Source: Aradus depressus (taxonomy: Eukaryota; Arthropoda; Insecta; Hemiptera; Aradidae). From it: 64,000 nt of DNA. Under the pieces are notes generated by a model. That model had not been told where the DNA came from. It did not search any database and was given only the letters and a program-made list of their open reading frames with translations. This document shows positions 54,450 to 64,000 of this stretch, piece by piece. Numbering within the stretch: the stretch's first letter is position 1; every line of letters starts with the position of its first letter. The stretch covers positions 45,153,213-45,217,212 of the forward strand of contig OY759215.1 of the NCBI GenBank assembly GCA_963662175.1. Reading direction: 5' to 3'. The translations under genes were made by a program, and so were the position numbers.

Positions 54450-54730
54450 GATGTCGTATTTATTGGATTCACTTATATAAAATTTCGTGTTATACATTTG
54501 GTACATCTGCAGTTATTAACAGTTCTCCTTCCCTTCGGTCGATTTGGCTTAGAGTCAGTAGTTATCCTTATTATTATATATATATGATAAATTCGTTCTA
54601 TCGGGAGTTATCGTATTCACAGACAAGCGGAATTGTTTTCTTTTTTGGTATCAGTTGGGCAATTCCGGTGAAATTTCAATATCAAAATTCTGACTGAATA
54701 TATAACTTCCCTTATACTTATCTATAGACA
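54450..54730 (-). repeat. Dispersed repeat B
   Basis: Reverse order: tctgcagttattaacagttc, ttcggtcgatttggctt, cgggagttatcgtattcaca, ttccggtgaaatttcaatat. Confidence 0.55.
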
Positions 54731-55415
54731 TGCGCGGGAGTGGTAGAGAACATCCCTGACAGGAAACTGACCTAGAGATGCTCTTACTCTTCGCTGTTTC
54801 TCCATGGGTAGACAACTTAATGTGGTAAGTTAAAAAATTTTTGATTTAAAAGAAAGTGATGCATTTATTACAATTAAATCTTACCTAAAATCTAATTGGT
54901 TAGAGTTGTTGTCTTTTCACCTGAATTTCTTACACCTAAAAAGAAAAAGAAAATTTCCTTCCTGTTTGAATGTGTGTCTGTGAACCTGATAGGACGGGCA
55001 AAGGGAAGGGCGAGATTGGGAGAGTTTTACACAAAAATCCCAACAACTGCTGAAGTAATGAATGTAACTAACGAAATTTTATACATGGATCCAGGACTTA
55101 AGCACGACACCTGTCGATGTGCAACGACATCTCCCGAAGGGAACGGGGAGATCAGAAGAGGATGACCCTCCAAAACTCTAAGAGCTGTTGAAAATTCAAT
55201 AGCCCCTAACTAACCTATAAGTACAAATTAAATTGGTAAATTACTTTCGGAAGAGCGATTTAAATTTATTCGCGATGAGGAACTCATTTTTTTTTTTTTT
55301 TTAATAGAAAAATCAAAATTTTGATTATCCGGTTATGGAAAATCTTTGAATATTCTGGGATTCAGCTCACCTTGTCTTGTCGTAATATCCCCAACCATTT
55401 TGTTACTAAAAGGCG
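54731..55415. other. No recognised gene; repeat B patch
   Basis: 54965-55080 has repeat B-like words (tgtgtctgtgaacctgat, actgctgaagtaatgaatgt) on +. The frame at 54896-55165 runs through it and is not a gene. Confidence 0.4.
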
Positions 55416-55419
55416 CAAC

Positions 55420-55560
55420 ACGAAAGATTGTATAACCATACATCGGACTGTTCTTGCGACGGTGTCGAGACTGTGGATGATAACGTGGTTCTCGAATGTC
55501 TGCTCTACGACTGGCCTAGGATGGAGTTAAGGAGCGTTCTTGGCTCAATCTACGAAATCT
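55420..55560 (+). pseudogene. Non-LTR retrotransposon C-terminal relic
   Basis: Reads CSCDGVETVDDNVVLECLLY followed by DWPRMELRSVLGS: the C-x-C-G-x-x-E-T-x-x-H-x-L-x-E-C-x-x-Y signature near the C-terminus of several non-LTR elements, with the His lost. Short, no upstream reverse transcriptase in frame. Confidence 0.5.
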
Positions 55561-55649
55561 ACTACACCTATAACGACACCGTAAGAAATAATAGAGATCA
55601 TAGTCGTCTTGGTTTCGGAGGTAGCAGTACTTTTTTCACTTCCTCCATA

Positions 55650-56115
55650 CGGTCAGAAATTAAATGATCAATTTTCCCCGGATTTTTATGTCTTATGGCC
55701 TTCATTTGATTCTCAAAAACTAAAAAAAAAAGCCTGTTCGTCTGTGTGTCTGTGAAGGCGATAACTCCCGATAAAATGACTACATCGACAGAAAATTGCG
55801 TGTAAAACCCCATCAGGACAACACCTATTCATTTTCAGCTAAATCTGCCAAAGGAAAAAGGGGCTTATGGAGGAGCATCCTGTAACGTCGCTACTGATCG
55901 AAAATTTCTATGAAATCTTATCTTTAAATTTAGTGGCGACTCCTATTAATTTCCAACAAAATCGGATCAATGGAAGGGGAATAACTACCGATGTAAAAAA
56001 TGTATGAACACAAAGTTTAGTCTGAGGATTCAGAAGCCACAATGTATGTCAACAATCAATTTTAACCCGAATTGGTTTTGAAAATTACATTGCCGGTGAT
56101 TCAACGACTTTTGTT
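55650..56115 (+). repeat. Dispersed repeat B, long copy
   Basis: Includes tgtgtgtctgtgaaggcgat, aactcccgataaaatgacta, taccgatgtaaaaaatgtat, gtatgtcaacaatcaatttt and acattgccggtgattcaacg. Confidence 0.6.
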
Positions 56116-56326
56116 TTATGTTTTAGGGCCTAAGGATCGAAATGTGACCATTTCGGAAAATGTCTGCATTTATTTCTGGTAAAAATGAGTTTAGGGTCGA
56201 AATATTTTCATAAGTTTCTTATATTTTATTAATTTCTTTATTATTAGGCTCTGATGCAGGAAAGAAAATCAAAACTTATATTTTAACATAAAATGTTGAA
56301 TCAATATTGTGTGAAGTATACAATTT
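56116..56326. other. No recognised feature
   Basis: AT-rich sequence below the 3' end of the minus-strand exon. Confidence 0.4.
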
Positions 56327-56332
56327 TTTATT
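56327..56332 (-). terminator. Possible poly(A) signal
   Basis: AATAAA on the minus strand, 65 to 70 bases beyond the stop codon of the exon at 56397-57107. Confidence 0.45.
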
Positions 56333-56396
56333 TTTTGTTTTAAAAGAAATGTTACAATGAGGACAATATTGTGCATTGTGTCTTAAATTTATAGTG

Positions 56397-57107
56397 TTAA
56401 TAGCGACTTCTTCTGCAAGACCTGGATCTCCTTTTGCAACACCGTGATCGGGACCTGCGTCTTGTTCTCTTAGGGCACTCATCCTTCATAAAGATCATCT
56501 TATACAGACTCGGGAGCTCAGCCAATGTAAAAGCTATAAGTATCACAATACAGACAGCATATTCAGTAGGAATGGGAGATTCACTTGCCATTAAGTAAAT
56601 ATGCCATCCAATGAGCAGGACCCGGATAAGGAAAAACAGAACAGCATAGATTATTTCAATCATACACGTTTCCATGTCGTTCTCCTTCATGTAGTCCATT
56701 ATCCACAGAAGGAAAACATGGAACTCAAACATGAAAACGTAAACCTCTGCAGCAAGAGCTCCTTTCTGTAAAACGACAACCCCTAGTAGTGCTATAGCAG
56801 CAATCAGATTTTTAAGATTTTCAGGTACTTTGGCACATGTTAATGTCATCAGATAGAACCCGGAAGACACAAATAAGGGGATCTCAAGAGGGAAAGTGCT
56901 ATCTTCCCAAGGTGTGTTATGGGGGTTGTTCTGAGTCCAAGCGTATATGTACATGCAGAGGGCCATCACGGAATGAATTAGCTGCATGATTCGGCACCCT
57001 CCTTCAATGCAGAAGAATGCCAGAGCCTTCTTGACCAAGAACCAGGCCAGAAGACTCAGGAACATTCCCGCTGGCACATATTTGGCTGGCTCTTCTCTCA
57101 GTGACTC
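56397..57107 (-). CDS. Multi-pass membrane protein with RS-rich tail, terminal exon (unknown family)
   Basis: The open frame starts upstream with MLLFQ, but those codons are the acceptor (ttattgtttcag), so the exon should begin at 57107 with ESLREEPAKYVPAG, phase 0, 236 residues to the TAA at 56397. Six or seven hydrophobic segments: about 10-31, 39-56, 72-88, 96-115, 116-136, 141-169 and 179-203. The last 28 residues are Arg/Ser/Cys-rich (RRRSRSRCCKRRSRSCRRSR). Cytosolic or nucleoplasmic face for the tail is inferred from the positive charge. Same acceptor phase, start style (S/P-x-E-L-R-type) and tail as the exon at 62900-63643; the segment RVLLIGWHIYLMASESPIP aligns with RVLLLSHFMYNVSQSETLP there, so they are paralogous. 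No family recognised. Upstream exons are not identified. Higher GC than the flanks supports real coding. Confidence 0.75.
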   Translation of the reverse strand, partial: ESLREEPAKYVPAGMFLSLLAWFLVKKALAFFCIEGGCRIMQLIHSVMALCMYIYAWTQNNPHNTPWEDSTFPLEIPLFVSSGFYLMTLTCAKVPENLKNLIAAIALLGVVVLQKGALAAEVYVFMFEFHVFLLWIMDYMKENDMETCMIEIIYAVLFFLIRVLLIGWHIYLMASESPIPTEYAVCIVILIAFTLAELPSLYKMIFMKDECPKRTRRRSRSRCCKRRSRSCRRSRY

Positions 57108-57149
57108 CTGAAACAATAACATACCATCAGAGACACTACTTCAGAGTTA

Positions 57150-57500
57150 AAGTTGGGCAAGTTACGTAATTCGTCAGAAATTTTATGTTCATTTTTCATT
57201 CTAATTTCATGTTTCTCGACTCCCAGATTCCAAAAATAAGAAAAAAATCTCCTGTCTATCTGTGTGTCTGTGAACACATAATTCCCGAATAGAATGAATG
57301 CATTGGCAGAAAATTTTACATGTTTGTCTGAAACCCCATAAGTCTGACATCTATTAATTTTCCACGAAATAGTCGAAAAGACAGGGGGGATCAGAGGAGG
57401 GGGCTCAACTCAAAAATCCCAATAACTGCCGATGTAATGGATATATCAATACAGAATCCCACACACATATAATATGAGGTATATAATTCACCGACAACGC
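57150..57500 (+). repeat. Dispersed repeat B in the presumed intron
   Basis: agttgggcaagttacgtaat, catgtttctcgactcccaga, tctatctgtgtgtctgtgaa, ggggggatcagaggaggggg. Sits 40 bp upstream of the minus-strand exon, opposite in orientation to the gene. Confidence 0.6.
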
Positions 57501-57780
57501 TAAACTTATTCCTGTATCTACAATAAGAATAAATTATGAAATAATAAGTAATAAATTTAAATATTTAAAAGAAATAATAAAAGTAATAAGTATTAAGGAA
57601 AGAATATGTATAAAGTAATAGTAAATATATACAAAATAAAATACGTACAACATAAATAACAATAATGGTAAATGAATAAAAAAATACTATAAAAAAAAAA
57701 AATGAAATACATTTTTTAAAGAATTCAAGAAAATAGTGAAGAAAGGGCGATTGAGTAAAGCCATATCTAGATTTTACCAT
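57501..57780. other. AT-rich, no feature
   Basis: Low-complexity A/T sequence. Confidence 0.45.
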
Positions 57781-58060
57781 AAGAGTCGGTCGCTCAGAGA
57801 TAGTAGCAGCTTGCCTACTGTGCTCAAGATTGCGGATTTGAAACGGCCCTTTTTAACTGAAGTAACAAAATCTTGAGTACGTCGTCCTAGTGGTGGGAAG
57901 GGAGGTTAATTGATGGTCTCGAGCTTTTTTCAGGTACCTATTTATTAAAGTCCTCTATCCTTGTTAAACCTGGGTAGGTAAAATTTAGGCCTCCCACAGT
58001 GGAGCTAACAGGGAGTAAATTGAACGCTTAGGTCCCTAGATGTACCTGGGTGGACTATTC
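57781..58060 (+). mobile_element. SINE1 relative, degenerate, fused to a non-LTR tail word
   Basis: 57781-58000 shows a decayed head (gagtcggtcgctcagagata), gtgctcaagattgcggattt and aaatttaggcctcccacagt. 58005-58050 has acgcttaggtccctagatgt, the same 3' word seen at 33825 and in reverse at 10797 and 45735. Confidence 0.5.
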
Positions 58061-58213
58061 AGTACATATAAATAAAAAAACAAGATTAATTAACGACGAG
58101 ATAATAAAATCCACTCAATTATACAAAAAGATTGCTATTATCAATAGTGCCCCTTCGAACTGTTGGTAGGCAATCTTTCTATGACTGTCCAGAATGAGTC
58201 CGTATGACTTTAT
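58061..58213. other. No recognised feature
   Basis: Short spacer with no assigned content. Confidence 0.35.
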
Positions 58214-58915
58214 TGTTCACTAGCTGACCCGACAGACGTCGTTCTGTCAAAAGCTATTGGACTTCTATTTTTTTTTTTTTTTTTACTTGGAACCACAGCA
58301 AGTTCCTTCTTAAGAACGCCGGGCAACTTAGATAGTATGCGCCTTGCAACTCCGTGCAACCAGCTATTAAGTTCTTAGGACCGCTGGGCAACACAGATAG
58401 TACGTAGTTAGGAACGCAGGGCGCCGCAGCTAGTATGTGCCTTGCAACAGCGGATGCCCTAGGTATTTTGTGCTTAAGAACGCTGAAGGGTCACAGCCAA
58501 TTTTTAAATATTGCTTTTGAAACTACTATTTAGGTATATGCTTGCCCCCCCCCCCTAACCCCCCTCCCGTTCAAAATTTTGAGATGTCACGTACCGTATT
58601 TTTTAATTTGGCCTTTAAGAATACTACATGTGAAATTCCATGACAATCCGATCATCCGTTAAAGACCTATCACTATCTTTATATTAGGCCCAGCCCCCCC
58701 CCCCCCCTCCCCTCCCTTTAAAATTTGGAGACTCACACATCCTATTTTTAAATTTGACTTTTTAGAATACTACATGTGAAATTCCATGACAATCCGACTA
58801 TTAGTTAATGAGTTGCCGGTATCTTTATACTAAGGCCTACTCCCCCCCCCCCCCCCCCCCCCCCCTCACCAGTGTAAAAATTAGCCATTCATTTTTATTA
58901 TATAGATATAGATAT
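58214..58915 (+). mobile_element. Retroelement fragment with internal tandem repeats and poly(C) tracts
   Basis: Starts ctagctgacccgacagacgt, a start-like word found in many arthropod non-LTR or SINE-like repeats, and ends tttttattatatagatatag, the matching tail style. Inside are units like those of the 19.3-kb minisatellite (agctagtatgtgccttgcaa) and a 144-bp duplication marked by ctacatgtgaaattccatga at about 58623 and 58767. Each copy contains a C run (58543, 58695, 58841); such runs are mutable and partly may be assembly noise. Confidence 0.5.
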
Positions 58916-58918
58916 TTA

Positions 58919-59480
58919 AAAACTCAATAAAACGAAACAGTAAGTAAATGAGAAATATGGCAACCAAACAACCTAAGATAAATCGAGGAACTTGCCTAAC
59001 ACGCACTAAAAACTGAATAAAACGAAACAGTAAGTAAATGAGAAATATGGCAACCAAACAACCTAAGATAAATCGAGGAACTTGCCTAACACGCACTAAA
59101 AACTGAATAAAACGAAACAGTAAGTAAATGAGAAATATGGCAACCAAACAACCTAAGATAAATCGAGGAACTTGCCTAACACGCACTAAAAACTGAATAA
59201 AACGAAACAGTAAGTAAATGAGAAAGATGACAACCGAAGATAAATCGAGAACCTTGCCAGAACACTGCCAGAAGCGAAGATTTAAAAACAACCAACAAAA
59301 TAACACGCACTAAAAACTGATAACACGCACTAAAAACTGACTAAAACGAAACAGTAAGTAAATGACAAAGATGACAACCAAAGATAAATCGAGGAACTTG
59401 CCAGAAGCGAAGATTTAAAAACAACCAAGAAAATAACATGCACTAAAAACTGAATAAAACGAAACTGTAAGTAAATGATT
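58919..59480 (+). repeat. Tandem repeat, 90-bp unit, plus longer variant units
   Basis: aacgaaacagtaagtaaatg starts at 58931, 59021, 59111 and 59201, exactly 90 bp apart and nearly identical. Diverged longer units follow at about 59345 and 59459 with the insert gaagatttaaaaacaaccaa. Because 90 is a multiple of 3, the minus strand stays open for 141 codons with a 30-residue hydrophobic repeat (58881-59306). I read this as a by-product and not a gene. Confidence 0.9.
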
Positions 59481-59574
59481 TTAGTGTCTGAGATCGATTC
59501 ACTTGATTGATTCATTGTTCACATCGATCATTACGACCCCAAACATCGATTCTTCGATTAATCTATCTCAGATC

Positions 59575-59735
59575 GCCATCCCTAGAATTAACAGCTAAGA
59601 ACTCTTCATAAGAACCTTCCTCGGACTTCAACGAATATTTGAAAAAAAAAATTAGCCGAATTGGTCCCGCCGTTCTCGAGTTTTGCGCTTAGCAAAATTA
59701 GCCAGTCATTTTTATTATATAGATATAGCTAGAGA
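59575..59735 (+). mobile_element. Retroelement 3' end
   Basis: aattagccgaattggtcccg, ccgttctcgagttttgcgct and the tail tttttattatatagatatag. The tail equals that of the fragment ending at 58915, so the 90-bp array probably lies inside or between two related copies. Confidence 0.5.
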
Positions 59736-59739
59736 TCGG

Positions 59740-59900
59740 TAAGCCGCGGAGTCTGCTGCAGCCCGCCGTGGAATTTATAAACATATTTTTCAAGTAAAAA
59801 ATAAAATTAATTTTTTTGAGGGATGGCTACATCTGTGAAAGGTAAAAATAAATTAAACCAAATCGCTCCATATACAAGGTGATTGTCCAACAGTATCGCT
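59740..59900. other. No recognised feature
   Basis: Spacer before the Jockey relic. Confidence 0.35.
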
Positions 59901-59904
59901 CAAT

Positions 59905-60270
59905 ACAAAGAAACATAACAAAGAATTACGATCTTAGGACTTTACCTTGACAGACGAGTGACTTGGAATAAACACGTTACACAGACACGACAGAAAATGT
60001 AATGACGATTTGGACTGCACAAATGTTTTACTATACAAGCGATTTCAACTTCGTCTCAACAATGAATGTCTACAAGACCGTTATCAGACCTATCTGGACA
60101 TATGGCGTTCAGCTCTAAGGTTCAGCTAAGCCCTCACACACGATAAGAATTCAAGCCATTCAAAATAAAATTCTCCGAACAATCACAGAATGTCCATACT
60201 ACGTTTCAATCGTAACATTACATCACGACCTGAACATATCATTCTTACACGAAGTCAGACAACAGTTTAT
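59905..60270 (+). pseudogene. Jockey-type reverse transcriptase C-terminal relic
   Basis: Reads LYLDRRVTWNKHVTQTRQK, then after a frameshift MNVYKTVIRPIWTYGVQL, an in-frame stop, and IQAIQNKILRTITECPYYVS followed by LHHDLNISFLHEVR. Same conserved part of a Jockey element as at 46750, with different defects. The SINE1 fragment behind it points the opposite way. Confidence 0.8.
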
Positions 60271-60311
60271 GACACATCCGAACACACTGGCGATCCATCC
60301 TTGCCGGCTCA

Positions 60312-60510
60312 TATTTATTTACCTAGGGTGGGGTTCTTTAATGAGTACATGACATCGTACAGGCTCTGGACCTTCCCTTAACGCCCCATCCAAAGGAGGG
60401 GGCGGGCTAAAGGGTTTTTCAACTCCCAGATAAAAAAAGGTACTTGGCCGGATTCCGAAGCCACGATCTTGAGCTCAGTAGGCTAGTAAGCTACCTTTGA
60501 GCTATTGGTA
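60312..60510 (-). mobile_element. SINE1, 5' half, diverged
   Basis: catgacatcgtacaggctct, taacgccccatccaaaggag, atcttgagctcagtaggcta and the head words ctacctttgagctattggta in reverse. Confidence 0.7.
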
Positions 60511-60579
60511 CATTTTTTTTTTAATTTTTAGAAAAACATATATGTACATTTAAGAAAAATTTAAACGACTGTGTCATAG

Positions 60580-61192
60580 AAGAACTAAATTTGGCAAATT
60601 CGGGAAAAATTCTCATTACTGACGAAGTAGTCCTCGTTGGGGACTCGAAAATGAGACTCTAAGAAGCCGTTATGAAATGGAATGTGTTCTCCAGAACAAA
60701 CACAAATCTGTGTAACGGAGTGAGAGTGAAGATCTGCAGAAAGGATAGCCCAGGAGGTACTAAATAGGGTAAGGAAGGGCAGTGGTGTCTACGTGCGAAA
60801 AACATACCAGCAAGGTCAAGAGGATTGCAGGAAAAACTAGAAAAGATTGTACGAGGAACGACACGATCCGGGAAAACTTGAGGGTGAAGCCCTTAAAGGA
60901 AACTCTGGAGAAACGCCAGTTAAATTGGTACGAGCACGCATTCAGAGCCGGCAAAGCTGATGTTGGAAGCAAGGAGACCGAGAGGCAGACTTCAATCCAT
61001 GTACGATGGGTACATAAAGAGCCTGGTATGACGGTGAGGACAGGCGCTGGAGGAACTGAGGAGGTTGGTAGGAGAGAGGTCGGAGTGGAGGCAGTGGATA
61101 CTAGGCAACCCTACGACGTAAGGCCCTGCAGGGAAAGGAAAAGAAGAAGGAAAAATATTGCGAATCCAGTCGATGAAATAAATATTTCTTAA
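60580..61192 (+). pseudogene. Non-LTR reverse transcriptase relic
   Basis: Frame 1 gives DEVVLVGDSKMRL near 60620, which corresponds to the A-D-D-x-V-L-x-G catalytic motif with the Asp pair damaged, followed by VMKWNVFSRTNTNLCNGVRV. Another frame (60782-61192) reads TRNDTIRENLRVKPLKETLEKRQLNWYEHAFR, a C-terminal part widespread in endonuclease/reverse transcriptase elements of insects. Several frameshifts; no function. Confidence 0.7.
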
Positions 61193-62225
61193 TTAATCCA
61201 CAATGATCACTGTAACAACCCGATATGCCGCAATAGATAAACTTTTCTCTATGTTTATTACGAACAAAATCGATTATAATATTAAGCAGACCATATAGAA
61301 TTAACATATAGTATAGAATTAATTTTAAATATAAATAATCTCAGAAAAATACTCACTATAGCGCTCATCGTGCTTCCGTATTACTTTATTTTGTGTGTAT
61401 CATATAAAATTTTGATAAAATGAGCGTGTAAAATTTTAAAGAGTAATGTGGAATGTTTATGTCATTGTGAATTTGTATCTTGGCTTGAAATCGTGAGTGG
61501 CCATAATGAAAATGTTAAATTAATGATATAAATTCTCAGTTGGTTAAAAATATATTTAACCAACTGAGCATTCATTTCATTAATTTAACATATATATGTA
61601 TTTTAACACTATGTTATAGTCTCAGATGATCTTTCAGATTTTTTGTTTTTGTTGTTAAAGGCACAAAATTTTAGTCTGTCATAAATATTATGATTTAAAA
61701 AATAATTAAAAGGAAATAATTAATTAAAGACATCAAAAGATGTTGGAAGTCACATTGGTCAGCAATCAGTGTGAAGTAATCTATGGAATTTAAAATAAAA
61801 TGTGTCAAAAATGTTTTTTTTTAGGCGTTTCGCTTGATTATTCATAATTTTAGTTCTCGAGTGAAAAACCCGCTTATAAAAAAATTAAAAAAATGTTGAT
61901 CTTTTGAAATTTTAAAAAAAAATATAAGGAGTCTATTTTAGAAATTACAGGCTACTTATTTTTTTATTTATTTTTTTTACTTATTTTTAGGTTTATCCAA
62001 AAGAATACAATTGTGTCCCTTTCGTTGGCCCATTTAGTGCAGCAGTGCAGGTTCTCTTGTTGTTTTCGATGTGGTTGTATATAAGAAGACCCATTTCATG
62101 AAATCGGAAAACCAATACTGCGTTATTAAAATACCAACGGGAGGGTCAAAATGTTATTCTTTCGGATAGAAATGAAATCTGTTGAAAGTTATATTTAAGG
62201 CTAATTAGGGTTTTCCAACCTTTCT
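61193..62225. other. AT-rich, no recognised gene
   Basis: Holds the small inverted repeat at 61514-61589; otherwise nothing supported. Confidence 0.45.
61514..61589. repeat. 76-bp hairpin-forming inverted repeat
   Basis: Arms gttaaattaatgatataaat..tcagttggttaaa and the reverse partner ending ttaatttaac pair over about 35 bp with few mismatches and a small loop. The central word ctcagttggttaaa is perfectly mirrored. Confidence 0.8.
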
Positions 62226-62239
62226 ATTTTCCTTTTCTT

Positions 62240-62790
62240 GTAAATAACTTACGAATTAATTAATTACGTTTTTGCTCTACCTCTAAAGCCAATCGACCGG
62301 TTGAGCTAAAACTCATATCAAGCTCACAGGCACACACACAGACATTTTACTTCATCCGCTATAAAAGCGTAGGGAAAATTATATAATTGGTCAAAAATTT
62401 TATGCAATGTTTCCAACGGAATTTCATGTTTTCGGACCTCCTGATATCTAAAATAAAAAAAAAATTTATGTCGGAATGTGCTTTTGTGGCCCCGATAATT
62501 CTTGATAGAATAAATATATCAATACGAAATTGTGTATGTGTATTCAACGAAAATTGCCCCAAGGGAAAAGGAGAATTAGGGGAAGGCTTGGCCCAAAAAT
62601 TTTGATAACTGCCATTGTAATAGGTGTATTGACACGAAAATTATTATGATGATTCTGAAGCCACTATCAAGTCAAGTATTGAGGTTTTGCCCAAACGGTG
62701 GATTCACATTGGAGAGAGAGAAAAAACGTCATCCATTAATTCGTGATGATGATGTACATAGCCGGTGATTCACCGACAAGTTTTTTGTTT
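62240..62790. repeat. Dispersed repeat B, minus fragment followed by a plus copy
   Basis: 62240-62330 is the 3' part in reverse (attaattacgtttttgctct, aatcgaccggttgagctaaa). 62360-62790 is a long + copy (aagcgtagggaaaattatat to cggtgattcaccgacaagtt). The + copy stops about 110 bp before the minus-strand coding exon. Confidence 0.6.
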
Positions 62791-62873
62791 TGCATTCTGT
62801 GTTCCAAGGTACTCGTCAGAAGTCACGGCAGAATAACAACGTAAAAATTAAAAAAATGTAGATAAAATACAAT

Positions 62874-62879
62874 TTTAAT
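62874..62879 (-). terminator. Possible poly(A) signal
   Basis: ATTAAA on the minus strand, about 21 bases beyond the stop of the exon at 62900-63643. Confidence 0.45.
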
Positions 62880-62899
62880 CATTCAGGTTACGGACATGT

Positions 62900-63643
62900 T
62901 CAGCGACTTCGGCTTCTGCTTCTGTTACTTCTGCTAGATCGTCTTCTAACTTCTCTGGTTCTGGAACGTCTTCTCTGTCTTCTATAGTCCGGAGGGATAA
63001 TGAGGGAACAAGGCTTTGACACCTTCTGCGGAATCTCTCCAGATCTCACCCCGCTCACTATCTTCACTACTCCGTGTACTACCAGAATGTAGATTAAAAA
63101 CGCATGATGCTTCTGAAATTTTGGAAGTGTTTCACTTTGACTGACGTTATACATGAAATGAGACAAAAGAAGAACACGAAATATAATAGCAGTTGCAGCG
63201 TACACCCAGTAAAATGTCAATCTTCCTTTCAGCCCCCAGAAGTCAAGTATGTCTCCAGCTACTCGGAACAGTTCGGGTATGATAAACAAAAATTGAAAAC
63301 AAACAACAGGTTTGGCACCCAATTGTGTACTCACGACGTCCATGAGGGTTAGGATAATGAGTACATTCCACAACCAGTGGTAGAAGGACGAGTAGGATCC
63401 ACCGATCACTTGGTAGCCGATGCACAAGAATATGAAGAGTTCTTCTTCGACGGTGTTCTGTTCAACGACACAGTTGTGTAGATTGATACCGACAGAGAGG
63501 GTAGCGTAGAAGAACATAATTAAGGCGATGTAGGTGAGTTTGAGGTTGAGAAAGTTGAGGAATGTTAGTAACTTCCAGACTGCTGAGCCGATCACCAGAC
63601 CAACCAGAGGGTACACGAAGTACACACGCAACTCGTCCGGGTT
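62900..63643 (-). CDS. Multi-pass membrane protein with RS-rich tail, terminal exon (unknown family)
   Basis: The open frame continues upstream to 63676, but tattactgtttgcag is a good acceptor, so the exon begins at 63643 with NPDELRVYFVYPLVG, phase 0, 247 residues to TGA. Hydrophobic segments at about 9-29, 35-52, 68-85, 93-112, 118-140, 150-170 and 185-205. A short basic, Ser-rich tail closes the protein (RRQRRRSRTREVRRRSSRS..). Related to the exon at 56397-57107 in phase, layout, tail and the RVLL..S.SE..P segment. Candidate role unknown; an RS-type tail on a membrane protein recalls the nuclear-envelope lamin B receptor only by analogy, since there the RS part is N-terminal. First exon(s) should lie above 63643, beyond the window. 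Confidence 0.75.
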   Translation of the reverse strand, partial: NPDELRVYFVYPLVGLVIGSAVWKLLTFLNFLNLKLTYIALIMFFYATLSVGINLHNCVVEQNTVEEELFIFLCIGYQVIGGSYSSFYHWLWNVLIILTLMDVVSTQLGAKPVVCFQFLFIIPELFRVAGDILDFWGLKGRLTFYWVYAATAIIFRVLLLSHFMYNVSQSETLPKFQKHHAFLIYILVVHGVVKIVSGVRSGEIPQKVSKPCSLIIPPDYRRQRRRSRTREVRRRSSRSNRSRSRSR

Positions 63644-64000
63644 CTGCAAACAGTAATACATTAAAGTAAAGAACATGAGTTGAGGGTAATGAGCGAACCC
63701 CCCGTCACTTCCATCAACGGACTACAGATAAGGGTTACTAGAAACAAGAAGTGGGAAGAGAGGGAGGGTTGGTCGGGGAGGAAAAGTTAGCTAGTCTTTC
63801 AAACACTTCTTTAGGGGAATAATGAACTACAAAATTGTTATTTTGAAATAAAATAACTCTTCAAATATTGATAACATACAATGAGTGCTCAAACGTTATG
63901 TCTAAGAAACTTCTGAAGATGTACAATACATTTTATCATCAAGATATCTGGTGTGGAAATTATTATTTACTGGCTGAAAAATAAAAATGTAGACTGACCT
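63644..64000 (-). other. Presumed intron upstream of the membrane-protein exon
   Basis: No coding frame continues here. Only the acceptor at 63644-63658 is recognisable. The right edge of the window cuts the gene. Confidence 0.5.

Noticed and set aside
54896..55165. 89-residue plus frame with a Lys-rich run
   Set aside because: Overlaps a repeat B fragment and shows no conserved domain.
58881..59306. 141-residue hydrophobic frame
   Set aside because: It runs through the 90-bp tandem array, whose length is a multiple of three; no start context or gene structure.
63104..63352. Plus-strand frame opposite the membrane-protein exon
   Set aside because: Shadow of the minus-strand coding exon.

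Overview
The window looks like a stretch of a large, AT-rich arthropod nuclear genome. Genes have introns (both strands show terminal coding exons directly after splice acceptors), there is no bacterial-type gene packing, and old retroelements fill the space. The repeat content and the hamlet/MECOM-type gene point to an insect; a sap-sucking hemipteran such as a delphacid planthopper is my best guess, but that is an impression from repeat style and not a proof. Protein-coding content is sparse. Three exons are well supported: the last coding exon of a hamlet/EVI1 (MECOM-PRDM16) zinc-finger repressor on + (48721-49737), and two related terminal exons on - (56397-57107 and 62900-63643) for multi-pass membrane proteins with arginine/serine-rich C-terminal tails. 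|| Layout. 1-48.7 kb: mostly repeats, probably intergenic and/or a long intron of the hamlet gene. It holds about 25 copies or pieces of one tRNA-derived SINE (SINE1, about 340 bp, Pol III A and B boxes, both orientations), two copies of a second tRNA-derived SINE (SINE2), some 20 pieces of a dispersed repeat (called B here), several foldback or TIR elements, a 117/118-bp tandem array (30.7-31.6 kb), a roughly 35-bp minisatellite interrupted by a palindromic element (19.3-20.0 kb), and decayed non-LTR retrotransposon fragments. 48.7-49.9 kb: hamlet terminal exon and stop. 49.9-53.1 kb: an AT-rich stretch unusually free of the repeat families, possibly a long 3' UTR. 53-64 kb: repeats again, the two membrane-protein exons, a 90-bp tandem array and reverse-transcriptase relics. 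|| The most interesting signal is a set of compact hammerhead-ribozyme-like motifs. Five sequence families share CTGANGA, a short stem II hairpin, GAAA, and then a self-complementary stem III (AGCCGGCU, ACUAGU, ACCGGU, AGUACU, or a wobble version AUGU). The palindromes differ between families but stay palindromic, which is what a hammerhead working as a dimer through stem III would need. Most copies lie as divergent inverted pairs in small foldback elements; the pair at 12291-12329 (-) and 12415-12453 (+) has every core base and a 5-bp stem I intact in both arms. Such minimal hammerheads are known from Penelope-like retroelements; five families in divergent foldback arrangement within 64 kb is the feature that deserves testing. 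A SINE1 insertion at 39.56 kb also has a related unoccupied site at 5.75-6.08 kb in the same window, which fixes the SINE ends and its 11-bp target duplication.
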